DNA from: LW23 sp041287705
GTDB taxonomy: Bacteria > Verrucomicrobiota > Verrucomicrobiia > Methylacidiphilales > UBA1321
Length of the DNA stretch: 10,291 nt
NCBI GenBank assembly: GCA_041287705.1
Contig: JBGGNE010000479.1
Coordinates: 1 to 10,291 of the forward strand
Reading direction: 5' to 3'
Below are positions 1-5,940 of the stretch, in pieces. The translations under genes were made by a program, and so were the position numbers. The notes under the pieces are model-generated. The model saw nothing but the letters and a program-made list of their open reading frames with translations, made no database searches and was not told where the DNA came from. Numbering within the stretch: the first letter of the stretch is position 1; each line of letters begins with the position of its first letter.

Positions 1-388
1 TATCAGGTGAAAGGCGGCAATCGGCAAATACGGGGTGAGGCCACAGCTTGCAATACAGGGTGGTTGCAGGCAGCAGGAACCAGTTTGGCGGGGGAACTTT
101 TTCACCCACAACTCCAACTTGGCTGAAATCCCATTCCCGCAGCGCCTTTGATGCTTCGCTTTCCAGCTCACTGTCCTGGGCAATTTTGGCCGCTGGGTCA
201 GTTGCAGCTATGGCGGGTGGATTGCCTTCCTCGGCCTGTGGCAGCATGTAGAGCATGAGATCGATACGTCGCCGCCTGGCTCCGATGACGGGATCTGCCT
301 CAGCGCGTTTCTTACGCCACATGAACCGGAGCAGGGCCGCGTAGAGCAGGCAGCCGAGGCATAGTGCCAGGAAAATCTGGATGATCAT
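1..388 (-). CDS. Hypothetical single-span membrane protein (partial, C-terminus beyond window)
   Basis: I do not recognise this gene. It opens with ATG at 388-386 on the minus strand and stays open for 129 codons to the window edge. Residues 3-22 form a hydrophobic segment (MIIQIFLALCLGCLLYAALL), followed at once by a basic stretch (RFMWRKKR), so an N-out/C-in single-span membrane protein is likely. After that come a second basic patch (RRRR, about 38-41), an Ala/Pro/Glu-rich segment at 50-85, and a Trp/Pro-containing part (PPPNWFLLP) near 99-107. The start codon overlaps the stop of the upstream protease gene as ATGA (388-385). A purine-rich GAGAG lies about 8 bases before the ATG inside the protease gene. 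Translational coupling, and so membership of the same operon, is therefore likely. Function unknown; nothing here shows it to be a protease substrate. Confidence 0.7.
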   Translation of the reverse strand, partial: MIIQIFLALCLGCLLYAALLRFMWRKKRAEADPVIGARRRRIDLMLYMLPQAEEGNPPAIAATDPAAKIAQDSELESEASKALREWDFSQVGVVGEKVPPPNWFLLPATTLYCKLWPHPVFADCRLSPD

Positions 389-2043
389 TGTGCGCTCTCT
401 TTCGGTAATGCACGGCCGCGCATTACAACATCGGCGTCCCGCAGCCAGGCGATATCCGCGCGCAACGTTTCCGAAGCTTTATCTCTTATATTCCCTTTTC
501 CTGGATTGCTGGTTTCCTCGTTGGTGGATGCTAGGTTGGGCAGGCTGTCAGGGCTGTTCGTTTCGACCAGGGGAGGTGTGGGCGTGATCGAGGGAGCGTT
601 AGTGGCTGTGGTGCGAAGCTCGGGGCCGGGAATCATCTGTCGAAGCGCGGCGTGGCCCATTTCGCGGGCGTCTCTGAAGAACATGGAGAGCAGCAGGGTA
701 ATGGCGAACCCGGCGGCGAAAAGATCCTTCCACAAGGTGAGGGCGGCGGCTACCGGCTTGCGCGTGGCCATCTCAATGCCGCCTTCCAGAATGCGGCTGC
801 CATCCAGGGGAGGAATGGGGAACAGATTAAAGACCATGATGCCCAGGTTCGCGATCATGGCAATGAAGAGCAGACCAGCAATCCCGCGTCTCTCCGTTGT
901 ATCCCGCACCATTTCCATCAGTCCCAGCGTACCGCGATTCTGTTCAGTTCCCTGTGGTTCGATTGCAATCTCCTGCTGAATGTCGCTCAGCAATCCGTCA
1001 ACAGAAAGCAGATCTACAGCTATGAGCGAGTGAGGTGTGACTTGTGTCTCCACTGTAAAGCCGAGCCATGCCGGCAGTGCGCTTCTGTCGGGCAGTGCGG
1101 GCACTATGAATGATGCCGTTAATTCGCTGCTATTCCGCAAAATCCGGGCAGTGACTGGATCTGGCTTACCCGCAAGGGACCGGAGCTGATACGCCAGTTC
1201 CGCGGGACTGGAGATTCTGACCCCATTCAAGGAAATCCACTCATCTCCCGGTTTAAGCTGAGCAATAGCTGCGACGGACTTGGCGGTTCGGCCCTCCGCA
1301 GAGGTATCATTTACCTGTTTGACTAAGACAGGTTCCAGTGGCAATACGGGCAAGGAAGCATAGCCATATGGCCCATAGGCAGGGGCCAGCTTCGCATGCA
1401 CTTCCAGCTCTTGCGTGGAGCCTTTGCCATCGGGGCGGCTGATACGCAGCGATTTATAGTGGTAAGTGCTTAGCTTCGTCAGATTCAGTGATGAGGACTT
1501 CAGCAGATCAGTGCGGCGGGAGGTATATTCCGGGCGTTGAAGGACATCGCCGGCCTGAAGTTGGGCAGGGGAATCACTGGCATATCGAATTGCCCCGGGA
1601 ATGGGGAACCCTACCGTGGAGGAATCCAGAGCAGTGGGCACAGGCGTCTTGCAGTACAGAAGCACCAGCAACAACGCGATGCCGATGATCAGATTAACCA
1701 GAGGACCCGCTGCGGCGATGGCCACACGCTGGAAGCCCGTTGCGGAGGGCAATTCGGTACCGTCTGCTTCTTTTTTAGGGACGTACGAGACGAAAGGCTG
1801 ATGTGGACGTGAGAAGTGAAACGCGACCCGGTAACTGCGGGCAATCTGGGGAATCTCAACATATCCGCCCAGCGGCAACAGGCACAGCCTCCATTCCGTA
1901 TCGCGCCAGTTGAACTTAAAGAGTGTTGGCCCAATGCCCACCGACAGCACCGGAGTGCGGAATTTCCATAGTCTGGCTACAAACCAGTGCCCCAGCTCAT
2001 GCAGGAAAATTATGGATAAAAGAATAAATATCGCAGCAAGCAT
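385..2043 (-). CDS. M50 family site-2 protease, RseP-like, with PDZ domain and C-terminal tail
   Basis: Predicted zinc intramembrane protease of the inner membrane. RseP relatives cut transmembrane anti-sigma factors or signal-peptide remnants within the bilayer. Seen in the 552-residue product: zinc motif HELGH at 15-19 in the first membrane segment; the family AGP-x-VN block (112-117) at the start of a second segment (about 104-130); a PDZ-like periplasmic region (about 225-310, with the QLKPGDEWISLNGV core); and the second active-site motif NLFPIPPLDG at 406-415 in a third segment (about 388-412). A fourth segment follows at 440-455. All expected catalytic residues (H15, E16, H19, D414) are present. 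About 80 further residues, rich in Pro/Thr/Ser/Asn, extend beyond the last segment, making it longer than typical ~450-residue RseP. The ATG at 2043 places HExxH where the family has it. The Shine-Dalgarno is weak. The downstream membrane-protein gene overlaps its stop. The biological substrate cannot be inferred. Confidence 0.9.
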   Translation of the reverse strand: MLAAIFILLSIIFLHELGHWFVARLWKFRTPVLSVGIGPTLFKFNWRDTEWRLCLLPLGGYVEIPQIARSYRVAFHFSRPHQPFVSYVPKKEADGTELPSATGFQRVAIAAAGPLVNLIIGIALLLVLLYCKTPVPTALDSSTVGFPIPGAIRYASDSPAQLQAGDVLQRPEYTSRRTDLLKSSSLNLTKLSTYHYKSLRISRPDGKGSTQELEVHAKLAPAYGPYGYASLPVLPLEPVLVKQVNDTSAEGRTAKSVAAIAQLKPGDEWISLNGVRISSPAELAYQLRSLAGKPDPVTARILRNSSELTASFIVPALPDRSALPAWLGFTVETQVTPHSLIAVDLLSVDGLLSDIQQEIAIEPQGTEQNRGTLGLMEMVRDTTERRGIAGLLFIAMIANLGIMVFNLFPIPPLDGSRILEGGIEMATRKPVAAALTLWKDLFAAGFAITLLLSMFFRDAREMGHAALRQMIPGPELRTTATNAPSITPTPPLVETNSPDSLPNLASTNEETSNPGKGNIRDKASETLRADIAWLRDADVVMRGRALPKESAQ

Positions 2044-2069
2044 GCTCTAAAGGTATAGATAAAAGTCGC

Positions 2070-2100
2070 ATCACAGTAACGATTTATATGGTAGTGTCAA
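2070..2100 (-). promoter_or_regulatory. Putative sigma-70-type promoter for the M50 protease gene
   Basis: On the minus strand a perfect -35 hexamer TTGACA (2100-2095) is followed after 16 bases by TACTGT (2078-2073). TACTGT matches the -10 consensus at the important first, second and last positions only. Transcription would start near 2066, giving a leader of roughly 22 bases to the ATG at 2043. This lies in the 151-bp gap after the Pol-phosphoesterase gene, so the protease may have its own promoter. The -10 match is only 3 of 6, so this is suggestive. Confidence 0.4.
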
Positions 2101-2146
2101 CGGGTATCCCAATGAGCAGCGATATAATGTGCTAAGATTTAATACT

Positions 2147-2162
2147 AAAAGAGCGAGACGCT
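2147..2162 (-). terminator. Weak candidate terminator after the Pol-phosphoesterase gene
   Basis: Read on the minus strand, AGCG (2162-2159), a 3-base loop TCT and CGCT (2155-2152) form a 4-bp stem followed by CTTTT (2151-2147). It lies about 33 bases past the stop of the Pol-phosphoesterase gene and ahead of the putative protease promoter, as a terminator would. The stem is very short, so it may be inefficient or fortuitous. Confidence 0.2.
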
Positions 2163-2194
2163 GATGACAACTTAAAGGATAGAAGCTTATGATA

Positions 2195-3832
2195 TTAATG
2201 AGCTTTGGATTTCCACTCACGTTCCGGAGACTTTTCTATCTGTGCCAGAGTTCGTCCGGAAAGTGCACTGGTATTGTCCCGCCGGGCTGAAATCGCACGC
2301 ATCGGTTCGCCGTGCTTTAACAAAAGCCATTCATTTCCTTTTGTTGCGCGGGCTCCGTGCATTTTTACGAGCGCCCACTCGCCTTTCAGTTTCTTGCCGG
2401 AAAGCCTGAAGTGCAGTTTTCCTTTCTTGAGCCCTTCGTGTGGTTCCGGCCCCAGATTCTCCCAAGTACCTGTGTCCCAGACCATTACCGTACCCGCACC
2501 ATAATTGCCTTCGGGTATGGTGCCTTCAAACTGCGCATAATCAAAAGGGTGATCTTCCACCATCAGCGCCAGTCGCTTCGTTTCAAGATCGGTAGGTGGA
2601 CCTTTGGGAACCGCCCATGACTTAAGAACGCCATCCAGCTCCAGGCGGAAGTCATAATGAAGGCTGGTTGCATCATGCTTTTGAATGACGAAAAGTAACT
2701 TTCCGTCCTCCGGCGTATCGGATTTCGTTTTGGTGGTTGTCTTTTTCCTTGGTTTGGAAGGAGTGGGCTCCGCAGTCTGGGTGAAATCGCGTTTCTGCTG
2801 GTAGGCTGCCAGTGTGCCGTCACCGGTTCCTTTCAGGCGTGGCTTCTTTGCTGTTGTTGCGGGTTTATCTGAGCCACTTTCTGTCGTGCTGGTTGATGCA
2901 TTTGATCCAAAATTACGCAATGCCTTTTGCAAATCCTGTTTGAGATTCAGAACGGGCTCGAACAGATCACCCTTTTTCTTGACGCGCTTCAGTGCTTTTT
3001 CAGCCTCAAAATAGAGAAGCGATGCGTCTTTTTTCTTCAGGCATTGCTCTATCTCTTTCCATTCCAGTGGCATGGAAACAAACGGTTTATCCTTTGCACG
3101 TAAAGAATAGACACAGACTGTAGTTTTGGTCTCTGAGTTCTGGCTCCAGTCCACCAGCACTTTGCCGTGCCGGAGCTCCTTTTTCATATTGGAGACTACA
3201 AGCTCAGGGTGAGCTTTCTCCAGGGTTTGCGCTACTGCTTTGGCAAATGGGCTGGTTTCTTCGTAAGTTGTTGGAGTATTAAGAGGAATATATATCTGTA
3301 TACCTTTGGATCCGGAAGATTTGGCGAACACTTGAAGACCAAGATTATCGAACATTTCTTTTATCCATATGGCTACCTGTGCACACTGGACGGCATTGGC
3401 GGGTGGGCCGGGATCAAGATCGAAGACAATTTGTGTTGGCTGATCTATATCTGGAGAACGAGACAGAAATGTGTGTAGCTCCAGATCACCGAGATTGGCC
3501 GCCCATACGAGCGTTGCCAGGTTGTTTACCATGCAAAACTGAATCTCTCCTGGTTTGTGATGTCGTTCAACCGTACATGTTTCCACAAAGGGCGGCTTAG
3601 GCTTTGGGCATTGTTTCTCGTAGAAAAAGGGAGCGGCTACGCCATTAGGGTAGCGCTTCATGGTCAGGGGCCTGCCTTCCAGATGTGGCAACAGCACAGG
3701 CGCGATGCCAATATAATAGGCAAGCATCTCGCCTTTGGTGAATCCGGCTTCGGGGTAATACACCTTATCCAGATTGCTGACGGGTACCTCCGTGCCGTCA
3801 ACTTTCAGTGTCTGTTGTTTTTTGGTTGGCAT
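2195..3832 (-). CDS. ligD: LigD-type Pol-PE fusion: NHEJ polymerase (primase-polymerase) plus 3'-phosphoesterase, no ligase domain
   Basis: End-processing enzyme of bacterial non-homologous end joining. Residues 12-305 are an archaeo-eukaryotic-primase-type polymerase domain: the VSNLDKVYYPEAGFTKGE opening, metal-binding D138 and D140 (IVFDLDPG), motif II SGSKGIQ (173-179), the third metal Asp D228 (VLVDWSQN) and R245 (YSLRAK). Motif II ends in Gln179 where most characterised LigD Pol domains have His. After a Ser/Thr/Lys/Pro-rich linker (310-375) comes the phosphoesterase domain (about 340-530), with H386, H392, D394, R396, H428 and Y432. These six match, in identity and spacing, the catalytic set known from Pseudomonas LigD phosphoesterase. 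The protein ends with a LSGRTLAQIE...W segment resembling the phosphoesterase-ligase junction of fused LigD proteins, but no ligase domain follows. The separate ligase is encoded at 4791-5762. The gene diverges from ku across 68 bp. Start: ATG at 3832, with GGTGG just upstream. Confidence 0.93.
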   Translation of the reverse strand: MPTKKQQTLKVDGTEVPVSNLDKVYYPEAGFTKGEMLAYYIGIAPVLLPHLEGRPLTMKRYPNGVAAPFFYEKQCPKPKPPFVETCTVERHHKPGEIQFCMVNNLATLVWAANLGDLELHTFLSRSPDIDQPTQIVFDLDPGPPANAVQCAQVAIWIKEMFDNLGLQVFAKSSGSKGIQIYIPLNTPTTYEETSPFAKAVAQTLEKAHPELVVSNMKKELRHGKVLVDWSQNSETKTTVCVYSLRAKDKPFVSMPLEWKEIEQCLKKKDASLLYFEAEKALKRVKKKGDLFEPVLNLKQDLQKALRNFGSNASTSTTESGSDKPATTAKKPRLKGTGDGTLAAYQQKRDFTQTAEPTPSKPRKKTTTKTKSDTPEDGKLLFVIQKHDATSLHYDFRLELDGVLKSWAVPKGPPTDLETKRLALMVEDHPFDYAQFEGTIPEGNYGAGTVMVWDTGTWENLGPEPHEGLKKGKLHFRLSGKKLKGEWALVKMHGARATKGNEWLLLKHGEPMRAISARRDNTSALSGRTLAQIEKSPEREWKSKAH

Positions 3833-3900
3833 CTGCCACCATACGATAAAATTTCATTGCCCGCAATTTGCCGTTACGATTACGACGTGTAAGGTAAGTC
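3833..3900. promoter_or_regulatory. Divergent NHEJ promoter region with 12-bp inverted repeat
   Basis: This 68-bp gap must carry signals for both the leftward Pol-phosphoesterase gene and the rightward ku-ligase pair. Near its middle is ATTGC-CC-GCAAT (3856-3867), a perfect inverted repeat with 5-base arms that could bind a regulator acting on both directions. To its right is a tandem repeat, TTACGATTACGA (3874-3885). Possible rightward hexamers are TTTCAT (3852-3857) and TACGAT (3875-3880) at 17-bp spacing, a weak match. I see no LexA-type box (CTG-N10-CAG or GAAC-N4-GTTC). Confidence 0.45.
3891..3894 (+). promoter_or_regulatory. Ribosome binding site of ku
   Basis: AAGG ends 6 bases before the ATG at 3901. 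This supports 3901 over the next in-frame ATG at 3910, where no comparable purine run is correctly spaced. The resulting N-terminus (MRSMWNGSISFGLV) also fits the Ku family. Confidence 0.5.
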
Positions 3901-4776
3901 ATGAGATCGATGTGGAATGGCAGCATTTCGTTTGGCCTCGTTACCATCCCGGTAGCGCTGTACCCGGCTACGCGTCGAGAGGAACTTTCATTCAAGCTAT
4001 TGCGTAAATCTGATAACAGCCCTGTTAATTATAAACGAGTAGCGCAGGCAGATGGGAAGGAAGTTCCCTGGACTGATATTGTAAAAGGATACGAATATGA
4101 AAAAGGTAAATTTGTTGTATTAAAAGAAGAAGATTTTAAAAGAGTTGACCTGGAAGCTGCCGCACAGACAATTGATATTATGGATTTTGTGGAAGTATCG
4201 GAGATCAATCCTATGTACTTCCATAAACCGTATTACCTGGAACCACAGAAGGGAGGAGACAAGGCTTATGCGCTTTTGCGTGAGGCTCTGCGCGAGTCCG
4301 GCAAGATCGGAATCGCAAAAGTAATCATCCGCACGCGCGAACATCTGGCGGGAGTAAAAGCACAGGGTGATGCTATCATCCTGGAAATCATGCACTTCGG
4401 TGACGAGCTTGTGGATGGAGAGGCGCTTAAACTTCCAAAAGCATCTCTGGCTAAACCGCGCGAGCTTGAGATGGCTCAAAAGCTTATCGAGGGTATGACA
4501 GCTAAATGGGAGCCGGCAAAATATGAGGACGAATATAAGAATCAGCTCATGGCAATGATCGAAGATAAGGTAAAGAATCCGGATGAAAAGCCTGAGCCGG
4601 TGAAATCGAAAAAGAAGCCGGGTAATGTTATCGATCTTATGGATATACTGGAAAAAAGTCTTTCCCACACCAAATCACCTAAAGAGAAGGAAACTGCGGA
4701 GGAAGATCCCACTCCGGAACCGAAGGCAACTGCCAGCCGAAAGAAAGCAGCCCCCAAGCGACGTAAGGCGGCTTAA
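3901..4776 (+). CDS. ku: Bacterial Ku, DNA end-binding protein of non-homologous end joining
   Basis: Ku homodimers form a ring that threads onto double-strand ends and recruits LigD activities. The 291-residue product begins with the family signature W-x-G-SISFGLV-x-IPV (5-18). It continues through the beta-barrel core (Y65-Y111, including DFVEVSEINPMYFHKPYYLEP, given here only as its landmark residues D95, P104, Y106 and Y111-Y112) and the helical part RTREHLAGVKAQGD (144-157). The conserved VIDLMDIL element lies at 243-250 and precedes the C-terminal extension. The last ~40 residues are Lys/Glu/Pro-rich and end in a basic KKAAPKRRKAA tail, like the DNA-binding extended C-termini of some bacterial Ku proteins. 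The ligase gene follows after 14 bases, so the two probably share a transcript. An AT-rich patch (4081-4140, about one quarter G+C) contrasts with the GC-richer exonuclease-ligase genes to the right. Confidence 0.96.
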   Translation: MRSMWNGSISFGLVTIPVALYPATRREELSFKLLRKSDNSPVNYKRVAQADGKEVPWTDIVKGYEYEKGKFVVLKEEDFKRVDLEAAAQTIDIMDFVEVSEINPMYFHKPYYLEPQKGGDKAYALLREALRESGKIGIAKVIIRTREHLAGVKAQGDAIILEIMHFGDELVDGEALKLPKASLAKPRELEMAQKLIEGMTAKWEPAKYEDEYKNQLMAMIEDKVKNPDEKPEPVKSKKKPGNVIDLMDILEKSLSHTKSPKEKETAEEDPTPEPKATASRKKAAPKRRKAA

Positions 4777-4790
4777 CCTGTATAATTATA

Positions 4791-5762
4791 ATGCCTTCTG
4801 CACGACGCCTTCACTTCGTGGAGCCCATGAAGGCCATGGTTGCCCCAGCGCCGCCGCACAATGGGGAATGGCTGTACGAAGTAAAATTTGACGGGTATCG
4901 GATCCTGGCTGTAAAAAATGGTACAGATGTTGAATTATGGTCTCGAAATAAGAATCTGTTGAATGAACGGTTTCCCACCGTAGTAAGCGCCGTGGCGAAA
5001 CTGAGTGCGAAGAAATGTATCGTTGATGGTGAGATATGTGCATTGAATAGTGAAGGCAAAAGTTCGTTTCAACTGCTGCAAAACAGTGCCGAACAGGAAC
5101 ATCCTATCGTTTTTTACGCCTTCGATCTGTTGTATGAGGGATCGCGGGATCTTCGTAAGAAGAAATTGACAGAACGTAAAACGCTGCTCGACGCGCTGCT
5201 TTTGAACGCGGTGGATCCGATACGCCCCAGCTCATGGTTCAGCGAAAATACCGAGCAAGTTCTGGAAAAAATGCGGGAGGTAGGAGCGGAGGGAGCGATC
5301 GCCAAGCGCATGAATTCCGCTTATGAAGCTGGGGAACGATCTGGCGCATGGATCAAGATCAAGTTCACGCAGAGCCAGGAGTTTGTTGTGGTGGGGTACA
5401 CGCTGCCCAGAAAGTCCCGTGCGTGCTTCGGGGCATTGCTTCTTGGCTGCTATGAGGGCAACAGGTTGATTTACTGTGGCAGGGTTGGAACTGGCTTCAG
5501 CGCAAAACGGCTTCGCGAAATCGATGCAAAGCTGAAGCCGCTGGAAATAGAAGCGCCTGTTGTGCAGGAGATTAAGGAGCCGAACGGGCGCTGGCGTCCA
5601 CCTGGCTGGAAGGCTTCGGACAATCGTTGGGTGAAACCCACACTGGTCGCGCAGGTACAGTTTACCGAGTGGACCTCGGACGGGGTTCTCCGGCATCCCT
5701 CATTCCTGGGTCTTCGCGAGGATAAAAATCCGGAAGACGTGGTAAGAGAACGAGTTGTGTAA
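4791..5762 (+). CDS. ligD: Stand-alone LigD-type ATP-dependent DNA ligase of NHEJ
   Basis: Seals breaks held by Ku, through a lysyl-AMP intermediate. In 323 residues it has adenylation motif I KFDGYR (32-37) with nucleophile K32, a motif III-type FYAFDLL (108-114), motif IV EGAIAKR (167-173) and motif V WIKIKF (187-192). The oligonucleotide-binding-fold region ends in RHPSFLGLREDK (301-312), the C-terminal signature of LigD ligase domains. This is the size of an isolated ligase domain; polymerase and phosphoesterase are in the divergent gene at 2195-3832. Fourteen bases separate it from ku. No Shine-Dalgarno is visible there, but a TATAAT hexamer (4781-4786) lies 4 bases before the ATG. The start at 4791 fits the family N-terminus (LHFVEPM). 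A second in-frame ATG at 4827, inside that motif, would shorten the protein by 12 residues. Confidence 0.93.
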   Translation: MPSARRLHFVEPMKAMVAPAPPHNGEWLYEVKFDGYRILAVKNGTDVELWSRNKNLLNERFPTVVSAVAKLSAKKCIVDGEICALNSEGKSSFQLLQNSAEQEHPIVFYAFDLLYEGSRDLRKKKLTERKTLLDALLLNAVDPIRPSSWFSENTEQVLEKMREVGAEGAIAKRMNSAYEAGERSGAWIKIKFTQSQEFVVVGYTLPRKSRACFGALLLGCYEGNRLIYCGRVGTGFSAKRLREIDAKLKPLEIEAPVVQEIKEPNGRWRPPGWKASDNRWVKPTLVAQVQFTEWTSDGVLRHPSFLGLREDKNPEDVVRERVV

Positions 5763-5795
5763 ATTGCAATGTGTCACCCTCACGGGGAGGCATTC

Positions 5796-5820
5796 TGCGG
5801 TGACCGCAATGTTGTGTTTT
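5796..5820 (+). other. 13-bp inverted repeat after the ligase gene (activator site or weak terminator)
   Basis: TGCGGT-G-ACCGCA (5796-5808) is a perfect inverted repeat with 6-base arms. As RNA it could form a 5-bp stem with a UGA loop, followed by a T-rich run ending in TTTT at 5817-5820, so it could end the ku-ligase transcript weakly. As DNA it lies roughly 97-109 bases upstream of the start site predicted from the sigma-54-like promoter at 5878. That is where enhancer-binding proteins usually bind. A competing pairing, GTCACC (5773-5778) with GGTGAC (5799-5804), overlaps it. Confidence 0.35.
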
Positions 5821-5877
5821 CGGAGGGGGCGTTTCGCAAATACTTGGTAGCAAGGAGGTTAAGGAATTCCGGAAATC

Positions 5878-5893
5878 TGGCACTGGTCTTGCA
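5878..5893 (+). promoter_or_regulatory. Putative sigma-54 (-24/-12) promoter of the ECF sigma gene
   Basis: TGGCAC (5878-5883), five bases, then TTGCA (5889-5893) gives the invariant GG (5879-5880) and GC (5891-5892) separated by exactly 10 bases, as RpoN promoters require. Only the G after TGGCAC in the consensus TGGCACG-N4-TTGCW is replaced (by T). Transcription would start near 5904, leaving a leader of about 36 bases before the ATG at 5941. RpoN promoters need an ATP-dependent activator bound upstream; the inverted repeat at 5796 is a candidate site. The call rests on motif and spacing only. Confidence 0.6.
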
Positions 5894-5940
5894 TTTAGAA
5901 TTCACACCTACAGACAAATAAATCCATTTATGAGAAAGCC

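Noticed and set aside
506..1113. Overlapping plus-strand frames inside the M50 protease gene
   Set aside because: They lie opposite conserved protease sequence and show no domain or ribosome site.
2124..2129. TATAAT on the plus strand in the gap left of the Pol-phosphoesterase gene
   Set aside because: Both flanking genes run leftward, no -35 partner is evident, and no rightward gene follows.
4120..4668. 182-codon open frame antisense to ku
   Set aside because: Ku is unambiguous on the plus strand; the antisense product is a shadow rich in Phe/Leu/Ile with no domain.
5852..5859. Perfect Shine-Dalgarno-like AAGGAGGT in the gap before the sigma gene
   Set aside because: No ATG, GTG or TTG lies 5-12 bases downstream, and with the predicted start site near 5904 it would not be in the mRNA.
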